A DNA stretch of 64,000 nucleotides, taken from the NCBI RefSeq assembly GCF_040744945.1, contig NZ_CP160453.1, forward strand, positions 1,736,001 to 1,800,000. The letters are read 5' to 3'. Of the stretch, positions 18,100-27,922 are shown in pieces (within the stretch, counting starts at the first letter, position 1; each line of letters starts with the position of its first letter). The position numbers and the translations under genes are program-made. The notes below the pieces were generated by a model that saw nothing but the letters and a program-made list of their open reading frames with translations, had not been told where the DNA came from and did not search any database. The stretch comes from Saccharothrix sp. HUAS TT1 (GTDB lineage Bacteria; Actinomycetota; Actinomycetes; Mycobacteriales; Pseudonocardiaceae).

Positions 18100-18546
18100 A
18101 TGACCGACCGAACCCGTGAAGTCCAGATCACCTTCGACGCCGCCGACCCGGCGGGCCTGGCCGCCTTCTGGGCCGAAGTCCTCGGCTACCGGCTCCAGGA
18201 CCCGCCGCGGGGCTTCGGGTCGTGGGAGCAGGCGCTGGAGGCGATGGGCGTGCCGCCGGAGCGCCGCAACGACGCCTCGGCGCTGCTCGACCCCGCCGGT
18301 TCCGGGCCGCGGCTGTTCTTCCAGAAGGTGCCGGAGGGCAAGCAGGCCAAGAACCGCGTGCACCTGGACGTGCGGGCCGCGCCGGGGCTCCAGGGCGACG
18401 AGCGGATGGCGGCGCTGGAGGAGGAGGCCGAGCGGCTGGTCTCACTCGGCGCGACCCGGCTCCGGCGCTTCGAGCCCGCGCCACCGCTCGCGGCCGGGCA
18501 CATCGTGCTGACCGACCCCGAGGGCAACGAGTTCTGCCTGGACTGA
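18100..18546 (+). CDS. VOC (glyoxalase-like) family protein
   Basis: 148 residues with paired beta-alpha-beta-beta-beta modules. ITFDAADPAGLAAFWAEVLG opens it and GHIVLTDPEGNEFCLD closes it, both typical of the glyoxalase-like subgroup. Probably a metal-dependent or ligand-binding protein without clear substrate. The divergent WYL gene suggests joint control. It ends 3 bases before the convergent TetR gene stop. Confidence 0.82.
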   Translation: MTDRTREVQITFDAADPAGLAAFWAEVLGYRLQDPPRGFGSWEQALEAMGVPPERRNDASALLDPAGSGPRLFFQKVPEGKQAKNRVHLDVRAAPGLQGDERMAALEEEAERLVSLGATRLRRFEPAPPLAAGHIVLTDPEGNEFCLD

Positions 18547-18549
18547 CGG

Positions 18550-19101
18550 CTAGCGCAGCAGCCCGTCGAGCAGGGTGTCGAGACCGGCCTTGAGGGTCGC
18601 GGCCCCGACGCCCCGGTGCGCCACCAGGTTCGCCGCCAGCGGCGCGAGCAGGGCGTCCGCAGTGACCGCCGCGTCCACGCCCGGCCTGGCCTGGGCGATC
18701 AGCAGGGTCAGGTGGCGGTGGTGCGCGTCGTACGCGCCGCCGAACCGGGCGAACGGCCCGGCGGTCTCGGCCAGCAGGAGCAGGTCGAGCTGGGCGAGGG
18801 TGCGGTCCACCAGCGCGTGCAGGAACGCCCGGACCCGGTCCGCGGCCGGCGCGCCGGGGCCGAGCGGGGGCGGACCGGTCAGGAACGCGGCCTGGAACTC
18901 GCGCTCGGAGGCGTCGATCAACGCGTGGGCCAGGCCGGAGCGGTCGCCGAAGCGCCGGTAGAGGGTGCCGACGCCCACCCCGGACGCGGCGGCGACGTCG
19001 GCCATGGCCAGGCCCTCGATGCCGCGTTCGGCCACCAGGTCGGTGGCGGCGGCCAGGATCTTCGCCCGGTTCTTGGCGGCGTCGGCCCGCTCCCGCGTCA
19101 C
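18550..19101 (-). CDS. TetR-family repressor
   Basis: 183 residues. The N-terminal HTH reads RAKILAAATDLVAERGIEGL, AMADVAAASGVGVGTLYRRF, an unambiguous TetR DNA-binding domain; the ligand domain is of the common SCO-type with RFGGAYDAHHRHL. It is divergent from a short-chain dehydrogenase gene with two palindromic operator-like sites in the 84-base gap, so it most likely represses that gene, the SMR exporter behind it, and itself. Confidence 0.92.
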   Translation of the reverse strand: MTRERADAAKNRAKILAAATDLVAERGIEGLAMADVAAASGVGVGTLYRRFGDRSGLAHALIDASEREFQAAFLTGPPPLGPGAPAADRVRAFLHALVDRTLAQLDLLLLAETAGPFARFGGAYDAHHRHLTLLIAQARPGVDAAVTADALLAPLAANLVAHRGVGAATLKAGLDTLLDGLLR

Positions 19102-19130
19102 CGGAGCACCCTAACCCGTACCTGGACAAC

Positions 19131-19170
19131 CGGAACTGGTTCCGCTTACCCTGAACCGGAACCAGTTCCG
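19131..19170. promoter_or_regulatory. Twin palindromic operators for the TetR repressor
   Basis: Two copies of CGGAAC-N2-GTTCCG: 19131-19144 (centre TG) and 19157-19170 (centre CA), centres 26 bases apart. With flanks, 16 bases of the first (AACCGGAACTGGTTCC) recur as the exact inverse complement in the second. They fill the gap between the divergent TetR gene and the SDR/SMR genes. Assignment to TetR rests on position. Confidence 0.75.
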
Positions 19171-19185
19171 GTTATAGGGGGCACC

Positions 19186-19919
19186 GTGCTCGAAGGCAGA
19201 TCAGCGCTGGTCACGGGCGGCAGCCGAGGGATCGGGGCGGCCATCGCCAAGCGGTTGGCCCGCGACGGCGCGAACGTGGCCATCACGTACGAGAAGTCCG
19301 AGGACCGGGCTCGGGCCGTGGTCGAGGAGATGGCGGCCACGGGGGTGCGGGCGCTGGCCGTGCGGGCCGAAGCGACCGACGTCGCCGCCCTGCGCGCGGC
19401 GGTGGACCGGGTCGTGGCGGCGTTCGGCGGGGTGGACGTCCTGGTGAACAACGCGGGCGTCGCCCCGTTCGGGCCGTTCGAGGACGTCACCGCCGAGGAG
19501 GTCGACCGCGTCCTGGCGATCCACGCGCGGGCGGCGTTCGTGCTGGCGCAGGCCGTGGCGCCGCACATGGGCGCGGGCGGGCGGATCGTCGGCATCGGCA
19601 GCAGCCTCGTCGAGCGGGTGCCCGACCCCGGCTGGGCGCTCTACGCGATGAGCAAGTCGGCGCTGGTCGGGCTGACCAGGGGGCTGGCCCGCGACCTCGG
19701 ACCGCGCGGCATCACGGTCAACCTGGTGCACCCCGGCTCGACCGACACCGAGATGAACCCGCCGACGGCCCGGACGCCGACGCCGAGCGCCGCCACACCG
19801 CGCTCGGCCGGTACTGCGACCCCGAGGACGTCGCCGCGACGGTCGCGCACCTCGTCGGCGACGGCGGGCGCAGCACCACCGGTGCGGCGTTCGTCGTGGA
19901 CGCGGGGGCGGTGGCCTAG
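19186..19919 (+). pseudogene. Short-chain dehydrogenase/reductase, frameshifted near its C-terminus
   Basis: NAD(P)-dependent oxidoreductase of the classical SDR type. GTG at 19186 gives EGRSALVTGGSRGIGAAIAK (cofactor loop), VNNAGVAPFG, and the catalytic Ser-Tyr-Lys set in GIGSSLV and YAMSKSALVG. After HPGSTDTEMNP (about 19758) the frame is lost. The next frame continues a perfect SDR ending, with ADGPDADAERRHTALGRYCD, PEDVAATVAHLVGDG and FVVDAGAVA, to a TAG at 19917-19919. One missing G near 19761 explains it. Unshifted, the frame runs on to 20160 through the SMR gene. Restored length is about 244 residues, normal for the family. It could be a sequencing error. Confidence 0.85.
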
Positions 19920-19921
19920 CC

Positions 19922-20233
19922 GTGGCCTGGTTGCTGCTGGTCGGGGCGGCGCTGCTGGAGGTCGTGTGGGCCACGGCGCTGGGTCGGTCCGAGGGGTTCA
20001 CCTGGCCGTGGCCGACGGTGGTCGGCGTCGCGGCGGCCGTGACGAGCTTCGCCCTGCTCGCGATCGCGATGCGGCAGCTGCCCGTCGGCACGGCCTACGC
20101 GGTGTGGGTCGGGCTCGGCGCGGTCGGGGTGGTGCTGGTGGGCGTAGTCGCCTCGGGTGAGGGCGCGTCACCGCTGCGGCTGGCGTGCCTGGCGCTGATC
20201 GTCCTCGGGGTCGTGGGCCTCAAGCTGACCTGA
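19922..20233 (+). CDS. SMR-family small exporter (SugE/Gdx-like)
   Basis: 103 residues with four transmembrane helices. Helix 1 carries the essential membrane Glu (LLVGAALLEVVWATALGRSE), helix 4 ends AGACLALIVLGV-type sequence typical of SMR proteins. GFTWPWPT after helix 1 is closer to the SugE/Gdx (guanidinium) subgroup than to EmrE. It starts 2 bases after the SDR stop and is probably in the TetR regulon. No ykkC-type guanidine riboswitch is seen upstream. Its 3' end overlaps the convergent LacI gene by 14 bases. Confidence 0.85.
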   Translation: MAWLLLVGAALLEVVWATALGRSEGFTWPWPTVVGVAAAVTSFALLAIAMRQLPVGTAYAVWVGLGAVGVVLVGVVASGEGASPLRLACLALIVLGVVGLKLT

Positions 20234-21218
20234 CCCGGGGCGGCGCGGTGGTCGAGCGGACCACCAGCGACGGGCGCAGCAGGTGGCGCACCGGCTCCTC
20301 GCGCTCGCCCCGCACCCGTTGCAGCAGCGCTTCGGCGGCGAGCCGGCCGAACTCGTTGCGCGGCTGGTCGACCGTGGTCAGCGAGACGTGCCGCAGGGCG
20401 GCCAGCGAGGTGTTGTCGTAACCGACCACCGAGACGTCCCGCGGCACGCGGAAACCGGCCTCCTCCAACGCGGAGATCGCCCCGACGGCGTTGAAGTCGT
20501 TGCACGAGACGATCGCCGTGGGCACGTCGCCCAGCAGGCCCGCCACCGCCCGCGCGCCGGCCGCGTCGGTGTACTCGCTGGCCACCACCCGCGGCGCGAG
20601 GCCGTGGGCCGCCATCGCGGCCAGGTAACCGCGCCGGCGCGGCCCGGCCTGCGTGCCGCCGCCGCCGTCCAGGTGCGCGATCCTCTTGTGCCCCAACGAC
20701 ACCAGGTGGTCGACGGCCAGCGCGATGCCGCGCCCGCCGTCGTCGTTGACGGTGTCCACAGTGGCCAGTCGGGACGAGCGCGCCACCAGCACCACCGGCG
20801 CCTGGTCCGCCGCCCGGCCGATGTCCGCGGTCGGCACCACCGGCGACAGCAGGGCCAGCCCCGCCGGTCGGAACGACAGCAGGCTGCGCAGCGCCCGCCG
20901 CTCCCGCGCCGGGCTGCGACCGCCGGTGTTGACGATCAGGTCGAAGCCGTGCCCGGTCGCCACCGCGTCGAGCCCGTCCACCACCTCGGCGAAGAACGCG
21001 TTGTGCAGGTCCGACACCATCACGCCGAGCACGTGCGACGTGCGGCTGGCCAACGACCGCGCCATGGCGTGCGGCGAGTACCCCAGCTCCTCGGCGGCCC
21101 TGAGCACCGCGGCCCGGCGCTGATCGCTCACCTTGGGTGATCCCCGCATGACCAGTGACACCAGCGCGCGGGACACCCCGGCGCGCGCCGCCACGTCTTC
21201 CATCGTGGGTCTGACCAC
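20220..21218 (-). CDS. LacI-family repressor of the inositol operon
   Basis: 332 residues from GTG 21216-21218. The HTH is PTMEDVAARAGVSRALVSLV, with hinge region PHAMARSLASRTSHVLGVMV; the rest is a periplasmic-binding-protein type effector domain. It is transcribed away from the iolG operon, with two palindromes in the gap. LacI family control of inositol genes is known in several actinobacteria. The effector could be inositol or a catabolite; this is inference. Confidence 0.9.
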   Translation of the reverse strand: MVRPTMEDVAARAGVSRALVSLVMRGSPKVSDQRRAAVLRAAEELGYSPHAMARSLASRTSHVLGVMVSDLHNAFFAEVVDGLDAVATGHGFDLIVNTGGRSPARERRALRSLLSFRPAGLALLSPVVPTADIGRAADQAPVVLVARSSRLATVDTVNDDGGRGIALAVDHLVSLGHKRIAHLDGGGGTQAGPRRRGYLAAMAAHGLAPRVVASEYTDAAGARAVAGLLGDVPTAIVSCNDFNAVGAISALEEAGFRVPRDVSVVGYDNTSLAALRHVSLTTVDQPRNEFGRLAAEALLQRVRGEREEPVRHLLRPSLVVRSTTAPPRVRSA

Positions 21219-21277
21219 CGGCGTCCCCTCACGAGCGCGTCCCGCACCTTGACACCCGTGTGACGGAGGTTACAGCA

Positions 21278-21307
21278 TTGGAGCGCTCCAACGAATAGAG
21301 CGCTCTA
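21278..21307. promoter_or_regulatory. Twin LacI-type operators upstream of iolG
   Basis: Perfect palindromes TTGGAGCGCTCCAA (21278-21291) and TAGAGCGCTCTA (21296-21307), centres 17 bases apart, sharing the core AGCGCT typical of LacI operators. They lie between the LacI gene start (21218) and the iolG start (21345). Confidence 0.85.
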
Positions 21308-21344
21308 ACGCGAGACCGCCTCTACCAGGACGGAGACCAGCAGG

Positions 21345-22349
21345 ATGCGCATCGGAGTTGCCGGAGTCGGTCGGATCGGCACCATGCACGCCACCAACCT
21401 GGCCGCCCTCGACGAGGTGGACGAGGTGCTGCTGTTCGACCCGGTGCCCGGCCGAGCGGCGCGGGCGTCGGCCGGTTTGCCCGGCACCCGGAGCGTGGCC
21501 GACCTCGACGCGCTGCTCACCGCCAGTGACGGCGTCCTGCTGGCCACGCCCACGACGACGCACCCGGCGCTGCTGCGCGCGGCGATCGCGGCGGGCGTGC
21601 CGGCGCTGTGCGAGAAGCCGATCGCGAGCGACCTGGACGAGATGCGCGCGCTGGTGGACGAGGTGGAGGCGTCCGGGGTGGAGGTGCTGGTCGGGTTCCA
21701 GCGCCGGTTCGACCCGGCGGTGTCCGAGCTGCACCGGCGCGTCCGGGCGGGCGAGGTCGGCGACGTCTACCTGGTCCGCGCGCTGGGCAACGACGCCCGG
21801 CCGCCCGACCTCGGCTACCTGCCGAACTCCGGCGGCATCTTCCGCGACCTGCTGATCCACGACCTGGACGCGGTGCCGTGGCTGGTCGGCGAGCCGGTGG
21901 TGGAGGTGTACGCGTCGGGGTCGGTGCTGGTCGACCGGGCCTTCGCGGACGCCGACGACGTGGACAACGCCGTGGTGCTGCTGAAGTTCGCGGGCGGCGC
22001 GCACGCCACCCTCGCCGGCGGCAGGCACGACCCGCTCGGCTACGACCACCGGATCGAGGTGCTGGGCAGCCGGGACTCGCTGGCCGTCGGCCTCGACCCG
22101 CGCACGCCGCTGACGTCGCTGGAGCCGGGGGGACCGCGGGTCGCGGCCGACGCCTACCCGGGCTTCCCGGAGCGCTTCCACCGCGCCTACCTCACCGAGG
22201 TGGCCACGTTCGCGCAGGTCGTGGCGGGCACGGTGGCGAACCCGTCGCCCGCGCGGGAGAGTCTGATCAGCCTCCGGCTCGCCGAGGCGTGCGAGCAGTC
22301 ACGGCGTTCGGGCGCCCCGGTCCGAGTGCAGGCGGAGGTGATCGCGTGA
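21345..22349 (+). CDS. iolG: Inositol 2-dehydrogenase
   Basis: Gfo/Idh/MocA family enzyme oxidising myo-inositol to scyllo-inosose with NAD. 334 residues. Rossmann start MRIGVAGVGRIGTMHATNLA; the conserved Glu-Lys-Pro is in ALCEKPIASDLDEM; GGIFRDLLIHDLDAVPWLVG holds the catalytic Asp/His pair of the family. First gene of an operon in which nearly every gene overlaps the next by 4 bases. Context with iolE, iolC, iolB and iolD supports the inositol role over other sugars. Confidence 0.9.
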   Translation: MRIGVAGVGRIGTMHATNLAALDEVDEVLLFDPVPGRAARASAGLPGTRSVADLDALLTASDGVLLATPTTTHPALLRAAIAAGVPALCEKPIASDLDEMRALVDEVEASGVEVLVGFQRRFDPAVSELHRRVRAGEVGDVYLVRALGNDARPPDLGYLPNSGGIFRDLLIHDLDAVPWLVGEPVVEVYASGSVLVDRAFADADDVDNAVVLLKFAGGAHATLAGGRHDPLGYDHRIEVLGSRDSLAVGLDPRTPLTSLEPGGPRVAADAYPGFPERFHRAYLTEVATFAQVVAGTVANPSPARESLISLRLAEACEQSRRSGAPVRVQAEVIA

Positions 22350-23200
22350 AGATCGCTGGTGCGCCGATCTCCTGGGGTGTCTGCGAGGTACCGGGTTGGG
22401 GCAGGGTGCTCGAACCCGCGACCGTGCTGGACCAGATGGCGTCGCTGGGACTGCGGGCCACCGAACTCGGTCCACCCGACTACCTGCCCACCGACCCCGC
22501 CGAGCTGACCGCCCTGCTGGCCGAGCACGACCTGGCACTGGTCGGCGGTTTCCTCGCCGTGCCCCTCCACACCGGCGAGCAGTCCACAGTGGACCAGACC
22601 ATCGCGCTGCTGGCCGCCGCCGGCGCGGAAGTCCTGGTGCTGGCCGCCGCCACCGGGCTCGACGGCTACGACGAGCGCCCGGCGCTCACCGACGACGAGT
22701 GGCGCACCCTGATCGCCACCGCCGCCGCCATCCGCGACCGGGCGCGGCAGCACGGTTTGCGCACCGTGCTGCACCCGCACGTCGGCACGCACGTCGAGCG
22801 GGCCGCCGAGGTGGAGCGGTTCCTCGCCGACTCGGACCTGGACCTCTGCCTGGACACCGGCCACCTCCTGATCGGCGGCACGGACCCGGTCGACCTGGCC
22901 CGCCGCCACCCCCGCCGGATCGGGCACGTGCACCTCAAGGACGTGCGGGCGGACATCGCGGCGACCGTGCGCGAAGGGGACGTCGGCTACATGTCCGCCG
23001 TGCAGCAGCGCATGTACGTGCCGCTGGGCGACGGCGACGTGGACGTGGCCGCCCTGGTGGCGCTCCTGCGCGAAACGGGCTACACCGGCTGGTGCGTCCT
23101 GGAGCAGGACACCGCCCTCGGCGACGACAGCCCGCCCGACACCCCGGTGCGCGACACCGCGCGCAGCCTCGCGCACCTCACCCGGCTCACCGACAACTGA
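22346..23200 (+). CDS. iolE: Inosose dehydratase (IolE-like TIM-barrel isomerase/dehydratase)
   Basis: Dehydrates scyllo-inosose to the trione intermediate. 284 residues from GTG 22346, overlapping the iolG stop. APISWGVCEVPGWGR at the start is typical of IolE; metal ligands are likely in HPHVGTHVE, CLDTGHLLIGG and HVHLKDVR (xylose-isomerase-like TIM barrel). IolH and IolI share the fold, but PISWGVCE and operon position favour IolE. Confidence 0.85.
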   Translation: MKIAGAPISWGVCEVPGWGRVLEPATVLDQMASLGLRATELGPPDYLPTDPAELTALLAEHDLALVGGFLAVPLHTGEQSTVDQTIALLAAAGAEVLVLAAATGLDGYDERPALTDDEWRTLIATAAAIRDRARQHGLRTVLHPHVGTHVERAAEVERFLADSDLDLCLDTGHLLIGGTDPVDLARRHPRRIGHVHLKDVRADIAATVREGDVGYMSAVQQRMYVPLGDGDVDVAALVALLRETGYTGWCVLEQDTALGDDSPPDTPVRDTARSLAHLTRLTDN

Positions 23201-23222
23201 ACCGCCACAGCGAGGAGAGACG

Positions 23223-24227
23223 ATGACGTCCGCTCGAAAGCCACCGCGAACGGGACCGGTCCGGATCGGACTGGCGCTGACCGGGCTCGCGCTGCTGGCC
23301 GCGTGCAGCGGTCCCGCCGCGCAGGACACCCGGAGCACCGGGACCGGCGCGGCCCAGGCGCCTGCCGGTGACCTGAAGGTCGCGGTCGTGACCCACGGCA
23401 CGGCGGGCGACGCGTTCTGGAACGTGGTGAAGAACGGCGCGACCGACGCGGGCGAGCAGCTCGGCGTCACCGTCGACTACAACTCCGACGGCGACCCCGG
23501 CCGGCAGTCCACGCTGATCGACAACGCGGTGTCGCAGCAGGTCGGCGGCATCGTGGTGTCGATGGCCAACCCGGACGCGCTGCGCACGTCGATCGAGAAG
23601 GCGGTCGCCGCGGGCATCCCGGTCGTCACCATCAACTCCGGCTCGGACAAGAGCGCGTCGTTCGGCGCGCTGGCGCACGTCGGCCAGGAGGAGGGCATCG
23701 CCGGCGAGCAGGCCGGGCGGAAGCTGAAGGAGGCGGGCAAGGCGAAGCTGCTGTGCGTGATCCACGAGGCGGGCAACATCGGCCTCAACCAGCGCTGCGA
23801 CGGCGCGCGCGCCGGCTTCGGCGGTGCGGTGACCAACCTCCAGGTGGACATCAACAACCCGACCGACGTGGAGTCGCGGATCAGGGGCGCGCTGCAGACC
23901 GACCCCTCGGTGGACGCGGTGCTCGCGCTGAACCCGCAGGTCGCGGTGTCGTCGGTGAGCGCGGTCAAGGGCGCGTCCTCGACGGCCGCGGTCGCCACGT
24001 TCGACCTGAACGCCGACGTCACCACCGCGATCAAGGCCGGTGACGTGCTGTTCGCGGTCGACCAGCAGCAGTACGAGCAGGGCTACCTGCCGATCGTGAT
24101 GCTCAAGCTCTACCGCGACAACGCCAACACCGTCGGCGGCGGCAAGCCGGTCCTCACCGGACCCGGTTTCGTCGACGGGTCCAACGTGGACGAAGTGGCC
24201 GAGTACGCCGAGCGCGGCACCCGCTGA
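23223..24227 (+). CDS. Sugar (probably inositol) ABC transporter substrate-binding lipoprotein
   Basis: 334 residues. Signal peptide with lipobox ([16 protein letters not shown]), then a type 1 periplasmic-binding domain of the ribose/inositol class ([60 protein letters not shown]). It binds the sugar outside the membrane and delivers it to the permease encoded next. Ligand assignment as inositol comes from the surrounding genes. Confidence 0.88.
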   Translation: MTSARKPPRTGPVRIGLALTGLALLAACSGPAAQDTRSTGTGAAQAPAGDLKVAVVTHGTAGDAFWNVVKNGATDAGEQLGVTVDYNSDGDPGRQSTLIDNAVSQQVGGIVVSMANPDALRTSIEKAVAAGIPVVTINSGSDKSASFGALAHVGQEEGIAGEQAGRKLKEAGKAKLLCVIHEAGNIGLNQRCDGARAGFGGAVTNLQVDINNPTDVESRIRGALQTDPSVDAVLALNPQVAVSSVSAVKGASSTAAVATFDLNADVTTAIKAGDVLFAVDQQQYEQGYLPIVMLKLYRDNANTVGGGKPVLTGPGFVDGSNVDEVAEYAERGTR

Positions 24228-24238
24228 GGAGGACGCCC

Positions 24239-25273
24239 GTGACTCCCGCACCACCGGACGAGCGCGTCCGCCCGCCCCGGCTGCTCGACCGGCTGGTGGT
24301 CCGGCCGGAGATCGGCTCGCTGCTCGGCGCGCTGCTGGTCTTCACGTTCTTCTCGCTGGTGACCGAGCGGTTCCTCAGCGCGGGCGGGGTGGCGACGTGG
24401 CTGGACGACGCGTCCACGCTCGGCATCATGGCGGTCGCGGTGGCGCTGCTGATGGTCGGTGGCGAGTTCGACCTGTCGGCCGGCGTGCTGACCGCGTCGA
24501 CGGCGCTGGTCACGGCGGTGCTGGCGACCCGGCTCGGCTGGAACACGTGGCTCGCGCTGCTCGCGTCGCTGGTGTTCGCGCTGGCCGTCGGCGCGCTGAA
24601 CGGCTGGCTGGTGGTGCGCACCGGGCTGCCCAGCTTCATCGTCACGCTGGGCACGTTCCTGGCGCTGCAGGGCCTGAACCTCGGCGTGACCCGGCTGGTG
24701 ACCGGCACCGTGCAGGTGTCCGGCATGAGGTCGGCCGACGGCTACGCGTCGGCCGGGTTCCTGTTCGCCTCGACGGTCACGTTCGGCGGCTCGGCGTTCT
24801 ACGTGTCGATCGCGTGGTGGGCGCTGGTCACGGTCGTCGCGGCGGTCGTGCTGCTGCGCACCCGGTTCGGCAACTGGGTCTTCGCGGTCGGCGGGTCCGC
24901 GGTGTCGGCGCGGGCGGTCGGCGTGCCCGTCGCGCGCACCAAGGTGCTGCTGTTCATGACCACGGCGGGCGCGGCGTGGCTGGTCGGGTCGATCAACATC
25001 CTGCGGTTCACCAGCGTGCAGGCCAACCAGGGCATCGGGCTGGAGTTCCAGTTCATCATCGCCGCGGTGATCGGAGGGTGCCTGCTGACCGGCGGGTTCG
25101 GCTCGGCCGTCGGCGCGGCGATCGGCGCGCTGATCTTCGGCATGGCCCGGCAGGGCATCGTCTACGCGAACTGGAACTCGGACTGGTTCCAGCTGTTCCT
25201 CGGCGTGATGCTGCTGGCGGCCGTGCTGGTCAACAACGCCCTGCGGCGGCGGGCGGAGAGGGTGCGGCGATGA
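24239..25273 (+). CDS. Sugar ABC transporter permease (RbsC/IatP-like)
   Basis: 344 residues with about ten hydrophobic helices, BPD_transp_2 type. [20 protein letters not shown] and [20 protein letters not shown] are family signatures of monosaccharide permeases. Single permease gene, so it likely acts as a homodimer with the ATPase encoded by the overlapping next gene (ATGA). Confidence 0.9.
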   Translation: MTPAPPDERVRPPRLLDRLVVRPEIGSLLGALLVFTFFSLVTERFLSAGGVATWLDDASTLGIMAVAVALLMVGGEFDLSAGVLTASTALVTAVLATRLGWNTWLALLASLVFALAVGALNGWLVVRTGLPSFIVTLGTFLALQGLNLGVTRLVTGTVQVSGMRSADGYASAGFLFASTVTFGGSAFYVSIAWWALVTVVAAVVLLRTRFGNWVFAVGGSAVSARAVGVPVARTKVLLFMTTAGAAWLVGSINILRFTSVQANQGIGLEFQFIIAAVIGGCLLTGGFGSAVGAAIGALIFGMARQGIVYANWNSDWFQLFLGVMLLAAVLVNNALRRRAERVRR

Positions 25274-26064
25274 GTTCCCCGACCGGACGGGCACTGCTGG
25301 AGGTGCGCGGCATCGGCAAGACCTACGGCAGCGTGATCGCGCTGCGGGACGTCTCGACCTCGGTCGGCGCGGGCGAGGTGACGTGCGTGCTCGGCGACAA
25401 CGGCGCGGGCAAGTCGACGCTGATCAAGGTGCTGTCGGGCGTGCACCGGCACGACGAGGGCGAGTTCCTGGTCGGTGGCGAGCCGGTCCGGTTCGCCTCG
25501 CCGCGCGACGCGCTCGACCGGGGCATCGCCACCGTCCACCAGGACCTCGCGGTGGTGCCGCTGATGAGCGTGTGGCGCAACTTCTTCCTCGGGTCGGAGC
25601 CGACCACCGGGTTCGGCCCGTTCCGGGTGCTGGACCGCCGGCGGGCCAGGGCCGTGACGCGGGAGGCGCTGGCCGGGCTCGGCATCGACCTGCGGGACGT
25701 GGAGCAGCCGGTGGGCACGCTGTCCGGCGGCGAGCGGCAGTGCGTGGCGATCGCGCGGGCCGTGCACTTCGGGGCGAAGGTGCTGATCCTGGACGAGCCG
25801 ACGGCGGCGCTCGGGGTGAAGCAGGCGGGGATCGTGCTCAAGCAGGTGGCGCGGGCCCGGGACCGCGGGCTCGGCGTCGTGCTGATCACCCACAACCCGC
25901 ACCACGCGTACCCGGTCGGCGACCGGTTCCTGCTGCTGAAGCGGGGGCGCGTGCTGGGCGCGCACGAGAAGTCGCGGATCAGCCTGGACGAGCTGACCCG
26001 GCAGATGGCGGGCGGCGCCGAGCTGGAGGCGCTGGAGCACGAGCTGCGCGGGGGCGACGGGTGA
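25270..26064 (+). CDS. Sugar ABC transporter ATP-binding protein
   Basis: 264 residues from ATG 25270. Walker [20 protein letters not shown], signature [15 protein letters not shown], Walker [14 protein letters not shown] and switch His in [14 protein letters not shown]. Only one nucleotide-binding domain, so it is half the length of RbsA/MglA-type double ATPases and probably works as a dimer. Start overlaps the permease stop and its own stop overlaps the iolC start. Confidence 0.92.
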   Translation: MSSPTGRALLEVRGIGKTYGSVIALRDVSTSVGAGEVTCVLGDNGAGKSTLIKVLSGVHRHDEGEFLVGGEPVRFASPRDALDRGIATVHQDLAVVPLMSVWRNFFLGSEPTTGFGPFRVLDRRRARAVTREALAGLGIDLRDVEQPVGTLSGGERQCVAIARAVHFGAKVLILDEPTAALGVKQAGIVLKQVARARDRGLGVVLITHNPHHAYPVGDRFLLLKRGRVLGAHEKSRISLDELTRQMAGGAELEALEHELRGGDG

Positions 26065-26990
26065 CGGTCGAGGTGCTGACCGTCGGCCGGGTCGGGGTCG
26101 ACCTCTACCCGGAGCAGAGCGGCGTGCCGCTGGCGGAGGTGCGCACGTTCGCCAAGTCGCTGGGCGGGACGGCGACGAACGTGGCGGTCGCGGCGGCGCG
26201 GCTGGGCCGGCGGGCGGCGGTGCTGACCAAGGTGGGCCCGGACGGGTTCGGGCCCTACGTGCGGTCGGCGCTGGAGTCGTTCGGCGTGTCGGCGGAGTTC
26301 GTCGGCACCGCGCCGGGCCTGCGGACGCCCGTGGTGTTCTGCGCGCTGGACCCGCCGGAGGACCCGCCGCTGCTGTTCTACCGCTCGCCCCTCGCGCCGG
26401 ACCTGGCGCTCGTGCCGGACGACGTGCCGTGGGACCTGGTGGCCTCCGTGCCGCTGCTGTGGGTGACCGGGACGGGCGTCTCCGCGTCGCCCGCCCGGGA
26501 GACGCAGCGGCTGGTCCTGGAGCGCCGCGGCCGGCGCGCGCACACCGTGCTGGACCTCGACCACCGGCCGGTGTTCTGGCCGGACGTGCCGACCGCGCGG
26601 CGGGAGATCGGCTGGATGCTCGACCACGTGACGGTGGCCGTCGGCAACCGGGCCGAGGTGGAGGTCGCGGTGGGCACGTCCGACCCGGCGGAGGCCGCCG
26701 CGCGGCTGCTGGACCGGGGCGTCGAGCTCGCGGTCGTGAAGCAGGGCGGTGACGGCGTGCTGGTCGCGACCGCCGCCGGTTCGTGGACCGTGCCGCCGCA
26801 CCCGGTGGACGTGGTCTGCGGGCTGGGCGCCGGTGACGCGTTCGGCGGCGCGCTGGCCCACGGCCTGCTGGCGGGGTGGGAGCCGGCCCGGATCGCCCGC
26901 TACGCGAACGTCGCGGGCGCCCTGGTGGCGGGCCGGCTGGCCTGCGCCGACGCCATGCCCACCCCGGCCGAGATCGAGGACCTGCTGTGA
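26061..26990 (+). CDS. iolC: 5-dehydro-2-deoxygluconokinase
   Basis: PfkB-family kinase phosphorylating 2-deoxy-5-keto-gluconate. 309 residues from GTG 26061. [20 protein letters not shown] near the N-terminus and the anion-hole/catalytic Asp motif [20 protein letters not shown] near residue 260 define the family; the usual AAD/TTGAGD form here is [21 protein letters not shown] is close to IolC proteins. Overlaps both neighbours by 4 bases. Confidence 0.9.
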   Translation: MTVEVLTVGRVGVDLYPEQSGVPLAEVRTFAKSLGGTATNVAVAAARLGRRAAVLTKVGPDGFGPYVRSALESFGVSAEFVGTAPGLRTPVVFCALDPPEDPPLLFYRSPLAPDLALVPDDVPWDLVASVPLLWVTGTGVSASPARETQRLVLERRGRRAHTVLDLDHRPVFWPDVPTARREIGWMLDHVTVAVGNRAEVEVAVGTSDPAEAAARLLDRGVELAVVKQGGDGVLVATAAGSWTVPPHPVDVVCGLGAGDAFGGALAHGLLAGWEPARIARYANVAGALVAGRLACADAMPTPAEIEDLL

Positions 26991-27922
26991 CCCGGTCCGG
27001 GCTGATCACCGACGAGCGGTGGTCGGACCTGCTGGTCACCAGGGCGACCGACCCGACCGCCATCCGCCGCGCCTACCAGGCACGTCGGCGGCGCGCCCGG
27101 CTGCTGTCCGAGCGGGGCACGCTGTTCCTGGTGGCGGCCGACCACCCGGCCCGCGGCGCGCTCGGCGTCGGCGGCGACCCGCTGGCGATGGCCGACCGGC
27201 GGTCGCTGCTGGACCGGCTGCTCACCGCGCTGGCGAACCCGGCGGTGGACGGCGTGCTCGGCACACCGGACGTGATCGAGGAGCTGCTGCTGCTCGACGG
27301 CCTGCACGACAAGGTCGTCATCGGCTCGATGAACCGCGGCGGCCTGGCGGGCGCGGACTGGGAGATCGACGACCGGTTCACCGCCTACGACCCCGCGTCC
27401 ATCGCGGGCAGCGGCCTGGACGGCGGCAAGATGCTGCTGCGGCTGGTCGACGCCGACCCCGGCACCGCGCCGACGCTGGAGAGCTGCGCGGCGGCGGTGT
27501 CGGCGCTCGCCGAGCGCGGCCTGGTGGCGCTGGTCGAGCCGCTGCCGCACGTGCGGGACGCGGCGGGCGAGCTGGTGCTGCAGCGGGACGCCGCCGCGCT
27601 GGCGCGGGCCGCGAGCGTGGCCGCCGGGTTGGGCGCGACGTCGGCGTTCACCTGGCTCAAGCTGCCGCCGTCGCCGGACGAGGTGCTGGGCGCGACCACG
27701 CTGCCCGCCCTCGTGCTGGGTGGCGTGCCGTCCGCGCGCCTGGACGACGACCTGGCGTCGTGGGGCCGGTCCCTGCGCCACCCGACCGTGCGCGGGCTGG
27801 TCGTCGGGCGGGCCCTGCTCTACCCACCGGACGGCGACGTGCCCGCCGCCGTCGAAGCCGCTGCCCGGGTGCTGCGCACGGCGCACGAGGGCCGGGACGT
27901 GAGAAGGGGAGCCGGAACATGA
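26987..27922 (+). CDS. Cgl0159-type (beta/alpha)8 aldolase, probable inositol-pathway aldolase
   Basis: 311 residues. FLVAADHPARGALGVGGDPL and VVIGSMNRGGLAGADWEIDD resemble the class I aldolase-like protein encoded in the Corynebacterium glutamicum iol cluster (Cgl0159 family). In other bacteria IolJ, a class II aldolase, splits the phosphorylated deoxy-keto-gluconate into dihydroxyacetone phosphate and malonate semialdehyde; this gene lies exactly between iolC and iolB and is the only candidate for that step here. LPPSPDEV after FTWLKL includes a candidate Schiff-base Lys. Function is inferred from context. Confidence 0.78.
   Translation: MTRSGLITDERWSDLLVTRATDPTAIRRAYQARRRRARLLSERGTLFLVAADHPARGALGVGGDPLAMADRRSLLDRLLTALANPAVDGVLGTPDVIEELLLLDGLHDKVVIGSMNRGGLAGADWEIDDRFTAYDPASIAGSGLDGGKMLLRLVDADPGTAPTLESCAAAVSALAERGLVALVEPLPHVRDAAGELVLQRDAAALARAASVAAGLGATSAFTWLKLPPSPDEVLGATTLPALVLGGVPSARLDDDLASWGRSLRHPTVRGLVVGRALLYPPDGDVPAAVEAAARVLRTAHEGRDVRRGAGT

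Noticed and set aside
18616..19185. Long upstream extension of the SDR frame through the TetR gene
   Set aside because: It runs antisense to an obvious TetR gene; GTG 19186 is the family start.
19880..19922. Guanidine (ykkC) riboswitch before the SMR gene
   Set aside because: Only 2 bases separate it from the SDR and no conserved ykkC elements are seen.
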